Shown here: in pieces, positions 18,368 through 26,438 of the stretch
How the letters are laid out: each line of letters opens with the position of its first letter
How positions within the stretch are numbered: position 1 is the stretch's first letter
NCBI RefSeq assembly: GCF_000769405.2
Contig: NZ_CP053440.1
Coordinates: forward strand, 372,001-436,000
Origin: Rhizobium brockwellii
GTDB lineage: Bacteria; Pseudomonadota; Alphaproteobacteria; Rhizobiales; Rhizobiaceae
DNA length: 64,000 nt
Reading direction: 5' to 3'
The notes under the pieces: model-generated
What the model was told of the DNA's origin: nothing
Seen by the model: only the letters and a program-made list of their open reading frames with translations
Database searches by the model: none
Program-made: the position numbers and the translations under genes

Positions 18368-19945
18368 TTGAATAGCGAGAACAACATTTCTAATCGTTAT
18401 GACGTGCTGGTGGTCGGCTTTGGCCCAGCCGGTGCCGTAGCCGCCGGCATGCTGGGCGCGCGTGGTCATTCCACGCTCGTCGTCGATCGGCTGACTGATA
18501 TCTATGACAAGCCGCGCGCTATCGCGATCGACCACGAGATCCTGCGCCATTTCGACAATATGGGTATCGCCGACGAGGTTTTGCGCCATACCGCGCCCTT
18601 TACCGCATCCCAGCATTTCGGCGCGCAGGGGCAGCTCATCCGCCGTATCGATATGGTGCCGGCACCTTACCCGCTTGGCTACACCCCAAGCATGGTGTTC
18701 ACTCAGCCGCCGGTCGAGGCCATTCTGCGGCGCCATGCCGAGAGCTTCGATTGCGTCGCGGTCGAGCTTGGAACGGAAATGGTTGGTCTCGACCAGCGGG
18801 TGGAAGAGGCAGTTGCAACACTGAAGGACGCCTCCGGCAATATCCGGACGGTCACGGCAAAATACGTGATCGGTTGCGACGGCGCGTCGAGCCGGGTACG
18901 CGAACTGTCTGGCATGAGGCTCGAGGATTTGCTCTTCGACGAGCCTTGGCTGGTTGTGGACGTGCAGGTGCATGATCCCACACTCGCCAAACTGCCGCAG
19001 ACCTCGGCGCAATTCTGCGATCCCTCGCGGCCGACCAGTTACATCATGGGACCGAAGAACCACCGCCGTTGGGAAATCATGCTGCTGCCGGATGAAAATC
19101 CGCGCGAAATGGAAAAACCCGAAAACGTCTGGCGGTTGCTGTCGCCCTGGCTCACGTCAGAAGAGGGTGAGCTCTGGCGCGCTGCTGCCTATCGCTTCCA
19201 TGCGCTGGTAGCCGATGAATGGCGCCGCGGCAGGGTGCTGATCGCCGGCGATGCCGCGCATCAGCAGCCGCCCTTTATCGGGCAGGGCATGTGCCAGGGC
19301 TTGCGCGACGTTTCCAATCTCGTCTGGCGGCTCGACCGTGTGCTGAAAGAGCAATCCTCGGAAGCGCTGCTCGATACCTATACGGTCGAGCGCAAACGCC
19401 ACGTGCAGACCCTAACCGGCAAGATCAAGGCGATCGGCCAAATGATCTGCGAACGCAATCCCGCGGCAGCGGCAGCGCGCGACGCCCGCATTCTCGCCGA
19501 GGGCGACGGCAAGCCGCTGACCATTACCCGCCAGGAGATCGTTCCGCCGATCGAAGAAGGTCTGCTTGCCGCGGATGGAACGCCGGCGCGGGGGCTGCTC
19601 TTTCCGCAGCCTGCCATCGTCGAAGGCGCTTCGACGCGCCTGCTGGATCGTTTCACCGGCCCGAATTGGCGGCTCATCCTTGACGGCCGCAGGATCGGGG
19701 CCGGGGAGGGAGAGGCACTTGTCGGGGGGATCGATGGGATCGTGATCAAGGCCGTCGCTCCTGAAGGTGCGGAGGCAGTCGACCCTGCAGCCCTTCGCGA
19801 GAAGGATGGCGTGCTTTCAGCTTGGTTCGACCGGCACGGCACTGTCGCCGCGCTGGTCCGTCCGGATCACTATGTTTTCGGCGCTGCCCAGAACGTTCAG
19901 GCGCTTCGCCAGCAGATCGCGGATTTGCATGCTCGCCTCGCCTGA
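18368..19945 (+). CDS. FAD-dependent aromatic-ring hydroxylase (MhpA-like)
   Basis: 525 residues. N-terminal FAD site VLVVGFGPAGAVAAGML, the central DG motif (YVIGCDGASSRVRELSG) and the GD motif GRVLIAGDAAHQQPPFIGQG place it in the PheA/MhpA class of flavoprotein monooxygenases. A C-terminal thioredoxin-like extension (about residues 400-520) is present, as in phenol and 3-hydroxyphenylpropionate hydroxylases. The last residues end in an ADLHARL tail. It would hydroxylate an aromatic acid to a catechol for the adjacent dioxygenase, using NADH. The true substrate is unknown. Thirty bases separate it from the VOC gene. Confidence 0.9.
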   Translation: MNSENNISNRYDVLVVGFGPAGAVAAGMLGARGHSTLVVDRLTDIYDKPRAIAIDHEILRHFDNMGIADEVLRHTAPFTASQHFGAQGQLIRRIDMVPAPYPLGYTPSMVFTQPPVEAILRRHAESFDCVAVELGTEMVGLDQRVEEAVATLKDASGNIRTVTAKYVIGCDGASSRVRELSGMRLEDLLFDEPWLVVDVQVHDPTLAKLPQTSAQFCDPSRPTSYIMGPKNHRRWEIMLLPDENPREMEKPENVWRLLSPWLTSEEGELWRAAAYRFHALVADEWRRGRVLIAGDAAHQQPPFIGQGMCQGLRDVSNLVWRLDRVLKEQSSEALLDTYTVERKRHVQTLTGKIKAIGQMICERNPAAAAARDARILAEGDGKPLTITRQEIVPPIEEGLLAADGTPARGLLFPQPAIVEGASTRLLDRFTGPNWRLILDGRRIGAGEGEALVGGIDGIVIKAVAPEGAEAVDPAALREKDGVLSAWFDRHGTVAALVRPDHYVFGAAQNVQALRQQIADLHARLA

Positions 19946-19996
19946 AGAGCAGGGCCCGTCACACATTGAAGTTCAATCGGTTTCTGGGAGGAAGAT

Positions 19997-21307
19997 ATGA
20001 CCGAACCAACCGCTGTTACCTCAGGCAAATGGCGCCCCTTTGCCGTTCTTGCCCTTCTGTTTTTGTTCCAGACGCTGAACTTTTTCGACAAGCTCGTCTT
20101 CGGGCTTTCGGCAGTGCCGATGATGAAGGAGCTTGGGATTTCGCCACAGCAGTTCGGGCTGATCGGCAGCAGCTTCTTTCTCCTGTTCTCGATCTCCGGC
20201 GTCCTCGTCGGCCTCTTCGTGATAGGCCGCATGCCGGTCAAGTGGATCCTCGTCATTCTGGCTGCGATCTGGTCGATCGCTCAGATCCCGATCTATTTCA
20301 CCAGTTCGGTGGCGGTCCTGATCGCCTGCCGCATTCTGCTCGGCCTTGGCGAGGGACCCGGCCTGCCGACGGCATTGCATGCATGCCATAATTGGTTCAG
20401 CCCGGAAAAGCGCAGTGTGCCGAGCGCCGTCGTGCTGCAGGGCATCAGCGTCGGCCTGCTCGCCGGCGGTCCGATCCTCACTTATATCATCGTCAGCCAC
20501 GGCTGGCGCTCTGGCTTCCTGTTCTGCGGCCTGATCGGCATTGTCTGGATCGTTGCCTGGCTGCTCATCGGCGGCGAGGGGCCGCATGCGACCACGGAGA
20601 ATGAAAAAGTTCGCGCCACTGTCGGAGATCCGCCGGTTCCGGCCCGCAAGCTCTGGCTCGATCCGACGGTGATCGGCGTCATCATCATGTCCACCATGTC
20701 CTATTGGATCGTCGGCATGTCGGCCACCTGGCTGCCACCCTTCCTGCAGCAAGGCCTCGGCTATTCGCAGACTGAGACCGGTTCAGTCATCTCGGCCGTC
20801 TACATCTTCCAGTCACCGTTGCTGCTCGTCGGTTCATGGATCGCGCAGCGGATGCTGCAGAATGGTGTCAGCAAGCGCACGACGCTCGGCAGCGCCTCTG
20901 GTTACGCACTGCTTGTCAGCGGCGTGGCGCTCATCGCCTCCGTTCACGTGAGCGGCGCGCTGCAACTGGCGCTGATCGCGATCGCCTTTGCCGCGCCGAG
21001 CCTGACGACGATCTACGGTCCCATCACGCTCGGCAGCGTGGCGCCCGCCGCCCAACGCGGCCGGCTGATCGTCGTGATCTATTCGGCAAACGCCATTTCC
21101 GCGCTCGCGTCAAACGCCGTCACCGGCATGATCGTCCAGGCCGCAGGACCCGACCATGTGGCTGCCGGTTATGCGAACGCCATGCTGTTCACCGCCGGCA
21201 TCCTCATCATTGGCGCAATTTCCGCCTTCGCGCTGATCTTCCCGGACCGCACCATCGAGCGCTTCGGCAAGATGACGCGCTTCACCGAAAAAATGCAGCG
21301 GGTCTGA
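19997..21307 (+). CDS. MFS transporter, anion:cation symporter type
   Basis: 436 residues and about twelve membrane helices. The first helix is preceded by a short cytoplasmic tail and contains LNFFDKLVFGL; the loop ILLGLGEGPGLPTALHACHNWF is the conserved motif of the ACS (anion:cation symporter) group that takes up phthalate, hydroxyphenylpropionate and sugar acids. In an operon with ring-cleavage enzymes it is most likely the aromatic-acid importer. GGGAGGAAG lies just ahead of its ATG. Confidence 0.92.
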   Translation: MTEPTAVTSGKWRPFAVLALLFLFQTLNFFDKLVFGLSAVPMMKELGISPQQFGLIGSSFFLLFSISGVLVGLFVIGRMPVKWILVILAAIWSIAQIPIYFTSSVAVLIACRILLGLGEGPGLPTALHACHNWFSPEKRSVPSAVVLQGISVGLLAGGPILTYIIVSHGWRSGFLFCGLIGIVWIVAWLLIGGEGPHATTENEKVRATVGDPPVPARKLWLDPTVIGVIIMSTMSYWIVGMSATWLPPFLQQGLGYSQTETGSVISAVYIFQSPLLLVGSWIAQRMLQNGVSKRTTLGSASGYALLVSGVALIASVHVSGALQLALIAIAFAAPSLTTIYGPITLGSVAPAAQRGRLIVVIYSANAISALASNAVTGMIVQAAGPDHVAAGYANAMLFTAGILIIGAISAFALIFPDRTIERFGKMTRFTEKMQRV

Positions 21308-21349
21308 CCGGCCCGCCCGAAATTCTGATCACAGATAGGAGAAGAAGTC

Positions 21350-22198
21350 ATGAGATTGTCCACCGTCAAGATCGCCGGCCGAACGACCTGGGGCGTCGTG
21401 GAAGGCGAAAGCTTCCTCGATGTCGGCGCCGCGCTCTCGGCCCGCTATGCCGACCTCAAATCGGCCGTCGCCGCTGGCTTTGACGGCGTTGCCGCGGCAA
21501 CTGCTGCCGCGGCCGCCACGCCTGTCGACTCGGTCGAATGGTTGCCGGTCATTCCCAATCCCGACAAGATCCTCTGCGTCGGCCTGAACTATGAAATGCA
21601 TCGCAAGGAAACCGGCCGTTCGAAGGTGGAAAACCCCACCATCTTCGCCCGCTATGCCAATAGCCAGACGGGACACCTCGCTCCGATCATACGCCCGAAG
21701 GTCTCGACCGAACTCGATTTTGAAGGCGAACTGGCCGTCATCATCGGCAAACCCGGCCGCTACATTCCGTACGCCGAGGCCATGAGCCATGTCGCCGGTT
21801 ATGCATGCTACAATGACGGCAGCATCCGCGACTTCCAGCGACATACCCACCAGTTCACCCCGGGCAAGAATTTTCCAGATACCGGCGCCTTCGGCCCGTG
21901 GATGATGACGTTGGACGAACTCGGCCCGCTTAGCGAGCTGCGGCTGCAGACGCGCTTAAACGGCGAGGTGGTGCAGGAGGCGACCTTCAGCCAGATGATC
22001 TTCGATATCGCCCGCCAGATCGAATATTGCTCCGCCTTCACCCGGCTCGAAGCCGGCGACGTCATCGTCAGCGGCACGCCGGGCGGCGTCGGCGCGAAGC
22101 GCAATCCGCCGCTCTGGATGAAGCCCGGAGACGTAGTCGAAGTCCAGATCGATCGGCTTGGCACCCTGCGCAATCCGATCATGGACGAGGCACGCTAA
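21350..22198 (+). CDS. Fumarylacetoacetate hydrolase family protein
   Basis: 282 residues. It has an N-terminal small domain and the FAH C-terminal fold with IPNPDKILCVGLNYEMHRKE, the metal-binding E-x-E of TELDFEGELAVIIG, and the late VIVSGTPGGVGAKRNPP motif. Such enzymes hydrolyse or hydrate diketo-acids from ring cleavage (HpcE/MhpD-like or acylpyruvase types). It is the last gene of the operon, 42 bases after the transporter, with TAGGAGAAG ahead. It completes the hydroxylase, dioxygenase, hydrolase sequence expected for meta-cleavage. Confidence 0.92.
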   Translation: MRLSTVKIAGRTTWGVVEGESFLDVGAALSARYADLKSAVAAGFDGVAAATAAAAATPVDSVEWLPVIPNPDKILCVGLNYEMHRKETGRSKVENPTIFARYANSQTGHLAPIIRPKVSTELDFEGELAVIIGKPGRYIPYAEAMSHVAGYACYNDGSIRDFQRHTHQFTPGKNFPDTGAFGPWMMTLDELGPLSELRLQTRLNGEVVQEATFSQMIFDIARQIEYCSAFTRLEAGDVIVSGTPGGVGAKRNPPLWMKPGDVVEVQIDRLGTLRNPIMDEAR

Positions 22199-22415
22199 CG
22201 GCGGCGGTCGAGGGGGTAGGCGGGGTGGTTCATGCCAGGGGCGAAAAGGGCAGCTTGCTCCCGAGACGGACGGATGTGTTCCATAAATCAACCTTATGCC
22301 GTGAATTTCGATTTATCAGGCACTTAGCTTACTGAGTTGAGGCGCCGCCGATTCAGATCCTTTTCAAGGCGAAAGATCGGAAAAATGCGAAAGCGCGGCA
22401 GAACTATTTAGGTGT

Positions 22416-22799
22416 TTAGTTGCGAGCATTGGCCGGCTTATGCAATGAAGCGCCTGCCTTTTTGGCCGCCGCCTGAAGGCGCTTGTCCCTGGTCCATAAC
22501 GCCGCTCGCCGATCAAGCAGTATCGAGGCGAGCAAGTGGGCATCTGTATAGCCGATGCCCATACTGAAAATGCCGTGACGATCAATCATTGTCATCACTT
22601 CGTCGTGCGTTGCGACGAACGCTTGGCGCTGGGCTGCCAGAAACGTTATCACGCGCCCGCGATCTCGAAGGCTGCCAAGCGCCAGTTCGCCAACTACAGC
22701 CGGATGGCAGAGTAGACGATCGTCCTCAATGATCGTCCGAAGTTCCGCATCAACATGGCGGAAATGATCGATCCATATAGAAGTGTCTGCCAGTATCAC
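22416..22799 (-). CDS. vapC: VapC-type PIN-domain toxin
   Basis: 127 residues with the PIN-domain acidic residues: D4 in MILADTSIWIDHF, the glutamate in VVGELALGSL, the aspartate in GIGYTDAHLLAS and the last acidic site in LWTRDKRL. This is the active ribonuclease set of VapC toxins. It overlaps the antitoxin gene by four bases (ATGA), the usual translational coupling. Its catalytic residues look intact, so this module may be functional. Confidence 0.92.
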   Translation of the reverse strand: MILADTSIWIDHFRHVDAELRTIIEDDRLLCHPAVVGELALGSLRDRGRVITFLAAQRQAFVATHDEVMTMIDRHGIFSMGIGYTDAHLLASILLDRRAALWTRDKRLQAAAKKAGASLHKPANARN

Positions 22800-22996
22800 T
22801 TGGCAGCTGCGCTCCGGCGACGTGGAGCTGCCTCTGCATCGGGCATAGTTCCGCCGAGCGCGATGAGGCGTTTTCCGGACTCTACTCGGACAAGCGTCTC
22901 CAACGCCTGGCGGACTAGAGCGGCGGTTTCTTTTGTGCCGGTCAGGGACTTGGCCCTTTCCATGAGAGTGTCGTCTAGATTGATAGTCGATCGCAT
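22796..22996 (-). CDS. vapB: VapB-type antitoxin
   Basis: 66 residues. The N-terminal MRSTINLDDTLMERAKSLTG matches the VapB ribbon-helix-helix type (VapB family 2) found in rhizobia; the positively charged C-terminus (APRRRSAAAK) is the likely toxin-wrapping tail. AAGGATAAG precedes the start. An inverted repeat at 23030-23041 lies 34 bases upstream and fits autoregulation by the VapBC complex. Confidence 0.9.
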   Translation of the reverse strand: MRSTINLDDTLMERAKSLTGTKETAALVRQALETLVRVESGKRLIALGGTMPDAEAAPRRRSAAAK

Positions 22997-23029
22997 CGTT
23001 TCTTATCCTTATCCTGGCGCTTTAAATAG

Positions 23030-23041
23030 CACCATTTGGTG
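23030..23041 (-). promoter_or_regulatory. Inverted repeat upstream of vapBC
   Basis: CACCA and TGGTG arms around two bases, directly upstream of vapB. Position and symmetry suit a VapBC autoregulatory operator. Confidence 0.4.
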
Positions 23042-23117
23042 ATGAAATCTACGTCTATACCTGACGACCGCCGAGTGAGAGCGGGAGCTGCGCGACCGCG
23101 TGGCGGCTCTCATAGCC

Positions 23118-23476
23118 GATCAGGTCACTAGCGCTCGCTTGCTTCGGCCCATTTCGACATCTTCTGAATCTTCTCGATCTGGACGTCGATGATCGTCTGC
23201 GCGGCAGGCGGGACAACATCCCATTTCCTCAACACGACCCCGGCCGAGCCATTCCGGCAGGCTGTTGCCATTGCTGATGGAAAGCCGGTCAGGATTGCGG
23301 GCGGTGCCAGTGTTGTGCGCGACTTCCTCTGAGGCAACGGCCAAGAAGATGTCCGGATGTTCGAAGCGATTGTGTAGGTGATCACCATTGGGGTCGCCTC
23401 GGGGAAAGCGGCGAACATGCGCTGCTGAAACGACGTGACATCGCCTTTTGGACTGTTGTGAACCGCCTTGATCGCT
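23118..23476 (-). other. Frame-broken coding remnant of unknown family
   Basis: On the minus strand two overlapping frames each look protein-like in part. One contains QQRMFAAFPEATPMVITY and VVPPAAQTIIDVQIEKIQKM, the other FEHPDIFLAVASEEVAHN and ARNPDRLSISNGNSLPEW. The two halves could be joined by single-base shifts into one older protein of about 110 residues. I do not recognise the family. No start with a ribosome-binding site is present. Bases 22997-23117 carry only the vapBC promoter region. Confidence 0.35.
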
Positions 23477-23785
23477 ATGGCTGCAAATGCACTGGTTCAA
23501 ACTCGCATTGATGCCGAGGTTCGGGATCGTGCCTCTGCAGTGCTTGGAAATATGGGGCTTACGGTATCGGACGCGGTTCGTATCTTACTAACCCGGACCG
23601 CCAACGAGGGTGCGCTGCCGTTGGAGCTTCTTTCAGGCAGTGAGGCCCATTACGCCTGGTTTCGCACCAAGGTACTTGAATCGCTGAACGATACTCGAGC
23701 GGACGCTTCGGATGATGAAGTCAAGGCACATTTTGCTGAACGTCGAGCGACAGCCCGACTTAACGCGAGTGCGCGCAAATCGTGA
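23477..23785 (+). CDS. RelB/DinJ-family antitoxin
   Basis: 102 residues starting MAANALVQTRIDAEVRDRAS. The pattern of conserved positions and the LGNMGLTVSDAVRILLTR segment are those of the RelB/DinJ ribbon-helix-helix antitoxins. Its stop overlaps the start of the toxin gene by four bases. The partner toxin is truncated, so the antitoxin may now be an orphan. Confidence 0.85.
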   Translation: MAANALVQTRIDAEVRDRASAVLGNMGLTVSDAVRILLTRTANEGALPLELLSGSEAHYAWFRTKVLESLNDTRADASDDEVKAHFAERRATARLNASARKS

Positions 23786-24123
23786 AACTTATCTGGACTG
23801 CGTTCGCGTTATTGGATCGCGACGCCATCTTCACATACATAGAAGCAGAAAATCCGTTAGCCGCCATTCTGGTTGTCGAACGGATTGTTGCTGCTGTCCG
23901 TCGGTTGATAGATTTTCCCGCGAGCGGTCATCGTTCTGTCGTGATCTCCTCGCCAATCGATGTGAACGGCGTCGCCATCGAACGTGACTGCTTCGGCTGT
24001 CAGGTCGAGCGGCACGGACCACAGATCGAACTGCCGTTCACCGGTCTGCGGGTGGAGCCCCTTTTGGTCGTTGTCACGCAGGATAAATCCTCCCAACGAT
24101 CTGAGAAAGGGAATCGGTCTTGA
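23782..24123 (+). pseudogene. Truncated RelE/ParE-family toxin fused to unrelated sequence
   Basis: The first 53 residues match a RelE/ParE toxin: MKLIWTAFALLDRDAIFTYI, then NPLAAILVVERIV and LIDFPASGHRSV. After about 23940 the family match stops. The rest of the frame (60 residues) is antisense to a dioxygenase remnant on the other strand, so the C-terminal half with the usual catalytic residues (the arginine and tyrosine strand) is missing. The 113-residue open frame is a rearrangement product and should be non-toxic. Confidence 0.75.
23917..24096 (-). pseudogene. Remnant of a gamma-butyrobetaine-dioxygenase-like N-terminal domain
   Basis: On the minus strand: ILRDND, HPQTGERQFDLWSVPLDL and VTFDGDAVHIDW. 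This is the pattern of the GBBH-like N-terminal domain (WLRDNC, C-x-x-C/H-P-x-T, then a beta-sandwich ending in ID/TW) of carnitine-biosynthesis-type dioxygenases. The zinc-binding cysteine loop looks damaged, and the catalytic domain is absent. It fills the place where the toxin gene on the other strand lost its 3' half. Confidence 0.5.
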
Positions 24124-24321
24124 CTTGCCTCACCTGCCTTTGGGCGTACTGCTGATACCTACAACCTTCCTCTCGAATGGGCTGCAGCGCAAACTAGAGA
24201 CCGCATACAATCTGCGTCCCCGATCCCTGCTTCTGACCAGCATTTGGAATCTAATAGATGATGTCGCAAGGAATGGTGCAGCATTCGGCGGAGGCCGGGT
24301 TTGTCGGCGCCGCCGTCCGCG

Positions 24322-24485
24322 GTTGATGATGACCGGCGTCGGCGTATGAAACAGAGCGCCATCCATGACCCGCGTCTGGAGTTGCTCGTCCTTGCACGCT
24401 TGGCAGCCGACGAGGACGACGTCGGCATAGAGCGCCCGTTCTGCAATGTCCTCCCGCGCAAAAGCATATTCCGTATAGACGTCCT
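24322..24485 (-). pseudogene. Universal stress protein (UspA) fragment
   Basis: The minus strand gives VYTEYAFAREDIAERALYAD, VVLVGCQACKDEQL and DGALFHTPTPVIIN. The complete homologue at the right end of the window (63254-64000) has IYTEFAWADEDIAERALYAD and VIDGALFRSPTPMLIN at the same places. Only the middle of the first UspA domain survives. It is joined in its 5' direction to a chloride-channel fragment. The flanking 24124-24321 shows no recognisable gene. Confidence 0.75.
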
Positions 24486-24488
24486 GCA

Positions 24489-24683
24489 CAACGTCAGCAC
24501 AACCTTGCCGAAGGCGATCTTCAGCGACAGCAGCCGCGTCCGATCTTCCTCGTCCCGCAGATGTCGCGCGGCGATCGCCTGCGGAATGCCGCTGCCCTGC
24601 GAGTTCGGAAACAGCGTCGCCGCCAGATAGGCCGACAGCATGAAGCCAAGCGGGGTCAGCGCAAGTGGCAGCAGGAGTCCCAT
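24489..24683 (-). pseudogene. ClC-type chloride channel fragment
   Basis: Reads LPLALTPLGFMLSAYLAAT, then FPNSQGSGIPQAIAARH and LLSLKIAFGKVVLTL on the minus strand. GSGIPQ is the ClC selectivity-filter motif (GSGIP), so this is the N-terminal part of a ClcA/ClcB-like antiporter. The protein stops being ClC-like at about 24488, where the UspA fragment begins, so the two are fused remnants. Confidence 0.75.
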
Positions 24684-24771
24684 TCAGCGGACGAGATGAG
24701 AGACCCGAAACCCTTCTGCGCCGGGCGTGCTGAAGCACGGAGGCTCACGTTCAACGCATTCGGTTTAGGCT

Positions 24772-24954
24772 TGCTGTCCCGACGCTCAGCGGCACGGGGC
24801 TGCTGATCTCGGCCGGAGGTTTGTTCTGGCTGGCGCACATCCCGGTCGGCGTTTCGGTGTTGACGACAGAATTGCCGATGCTGGTGATCGGCACCGGTAT
24901 CAGTCTGCCCTGGGGACTGATGGATGGGTTGGCGTCAGTGTCGTGCCGAAAGAA
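24772..24954 (+). pseudogene. MFS drug-efflux transporter (DHA2-like) fragment, 5' piece
   Basis: Reads LSGTGLLISAGGLFWLAHIP, VGVSVLTTELPMLVIGTGI and LPWGLMDGLA. A one-base deletion near 24933 shifts the frame before VSVVPKER. These are late membrane helices of a 14-helix EmrB/QacA-type efflux pump. The match ends exactly where the hemN-derived repeat starts; six bases (CGCGCC) are shared by the two sequences at this junction. Confidence 0.65.
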
Positions 24955-25136
24955 CGCGCCGTTGCGGCGGCATTCGACGCGTATTTCGGTTCGCACGGCC
25001 GCACGCACAGCAAGGCCGCTTGATCGAGAAACCAACCTTTTTCGGCGTCCCGCCTTCAGGACCGGGAATATCGTCGCGAGATGTATCCCGCTACCTCTTT
25101 GATCGAGCGCAAAGAGTCCACCGATCGGACAGGCTA
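24955..25136 (+). repeat. 182-bp inverted copy of the hemN 3' end and downstream sequence
   Basis: Base for base identical to the complement of 56260-56441. It holds the last 22 codons of hemN (reading RAVAAAFDAYFGSHGRTHSK and on to the stop) plus 113 bases of downstream DNA. It lies between two pieces of a broken MFS gene and ends at the TA where the IS630-family element is inserted. Confidence 0.97.
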
Positions 25137-26228
25137 GTGGATTGATTCCAACGTTTGGTGCCCACGTTTGACGGCTGCGATGATCTCATCGGGGTCTGCT
25201 TTCCAGATGAATGGCTTTGGTTCGTGGTTGTGTTCTTTGACGAAGCGGTTGATGGCCGCCTGCAGGTCAACGACGGAGTGGAAAACGCCGTGCTTCAGCC
25301 GCCGGCGTGTCAGTTTTGCGAAGAAGCCTTCGACAGCATTGAGCCATGAGCACGATATCGGGACGAAGTGGAAGGTCCATCGTGGATGCCTTGCCAGCCA
25401 GGCGCGGACCTTCGGCTGTTTATGCGTCGCGTAATTGTCGAGAATGACGTGGACCGCCTTATCTTTCGGCAGCTCCGCCTCAATGGCGTTGAGGAACCGA
25501 ATAAACTCCTGATGCCGGTGGCGCTGCATGTTTCGGCCGATGACCGATCCGTCGAGAACATTGAGGGCGGCAAACAGGGTGGTCGTGCCGTGGCGCTTGT
25601 AATCGTGGGTCATTGTGCCGGCGCGCCCCTTCTTGAGCGGCAAGCCCGGTTGGGTCCGGTCGAGCGCCTGGATCTGGCTTTTCTCATCGACGGACAAGAC
25701 AATGGCGTGGGTCGGTGGCGAGACGTAGAGACCGACGACATCGTGAAGCTTCTCGGCAAAAGCCTTGTCATTGGAGAGTTTGAAACTGCGCCACCGATGC
25801 GGCGCCAGCCCATGCTCGTGCCAGATCTTGACGACGGAAGAGGCCGCGATCCCAACGGCATTTGCCATGGCACGCACGGTCCAGTGCGTTGCCTCCTGTC
25901 GAGGCGGTTCCAGCGTCAGCGCAACGACCTGCTCCACCACGTCGCTCTCCAGAGGCGCCATGCCCGGAGGCCTGCTCTTGTCGCGCAACAGGCCATCGAC
26001 CCCCTCGGACATGAAACGCTCCTGCCAGCGCCAGACGCAAGGTTTGGACTTTCCCGTCGCCTGCATGATGGCGACCGTTCCCAGGCCGTTGCCGCTCATC
26101 AAGATGATCTTGGCCCGCCAGACATGCTTCTGCGGAGACGTTGGGGCAGCAATGATGGCTTCAAGCCGAGAACGGTCGGCGGCGGTGACGTCAAATGTGA
26201 TCCCTGTGCGCATCCCCAACCGTCGCAC
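25134..26228 (-). CDS. IS630-family transposase
   Basis: 364 residues (359 if the internal ATG at 26213 is used rather than the GTG at 26228). The N-terminal half has helix-turn-helix segments (GLGTVAIMQATGKSKPCVWR); the catalytic DDE core is visible as VLSVDEKSQIQALDRTQP, VHVILDNYATHKQPKV and the final ISCSWLNAVEGFFAKLTRR with the third acidic residue. The frame is intact and the terminal repeats are clean, so the element may still be mobile. Its TAG stop is completed outside the element by the target TA plus the next base. Confidence 0.95.
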   Translation of the reverse strand: MRRLGMRTGITFDVTAADRSRLEAIIAAPTSPQKHVWRAKIILMSGNGLGTVAIMQATGKSKPCVWRWQERFMSEGVDGLLRDKSRPPGMAPLESDVVEQVVALTLEPPRQEATHWTVRAMANAVGIAASSVVKIWHEHGLAPHRWRSFKLSNDKAFAEKLHDVVGLYVSPPTHAIVLSVDEKSQIQALDRTQPGLPLKKGRAGTMTHDYKRHGTTTLFAALNVLDGSVIGRNMQRHRHQEFIRFLNAIEAELPKDKAVHVILDNYATHKQPKVRAWLARHPRWTFHFVPISCSWLNAVEGFFAKLTRRRLKHGVFHSVVDLQAAINRFVKEHNHEPKPFIWKADPDEIIAAVKRGHQTLESIH

Positions 26229-26282
26229 AATCCCAAACGGTTGGGAATCTCAGGACGGAATCTTTCGTCGCGATCAATCCAC
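25137..26282 (-). mobile_element. IS630-family insertion sequence, complete
   Basis: 1146 bp bounded by 10-bp terminal inverted repeats GTGGATTGAT (25137-25146) and ATCAATCCAC (26273-26282). It is flanked on both sides by TA (25135-25136 and 26283-26284), the target duplication expected for IS630/Tc1-mariner elements. One transposase gene fills it. It inserted at the very end of the hemN-derived repeat. Confidence 0.93.
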
Positions 26283-26284
26283 TA

Positions 26285-26425
26285 GTATCGCTTTATTCGA
26301 ATGCGTTCAGCGACCTTCTGCTGCTGGCAGCCATCACCCTTCTCTCGGCGCTGGTGGTGTTTCTGTTTCTGAGGACAGAGGCGCATGACGCGCTCAAACC
26401 TCAGGTCGGGAAAATCTCACTTTGA
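26285..26425 (+). pseudogene. MFS drug-efflux transporter fragment, 3' piece
   Basis: Right after the IS the frame reads SLYSNAFSDLLLLAAITLL, SALVVFLFLRTEAHDALKP and a TGA at 26423. This is the last membrane helix and cytoplasmic tail of an EmrB/QacA-type pump, the natural continuation of the fragment at 24772-24954. Several helices between the pieces are missing, replaced by the hemN copy. Confidence 0.6.
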
Positions 26426-26438
26426 AAAGCCAGTGTCA

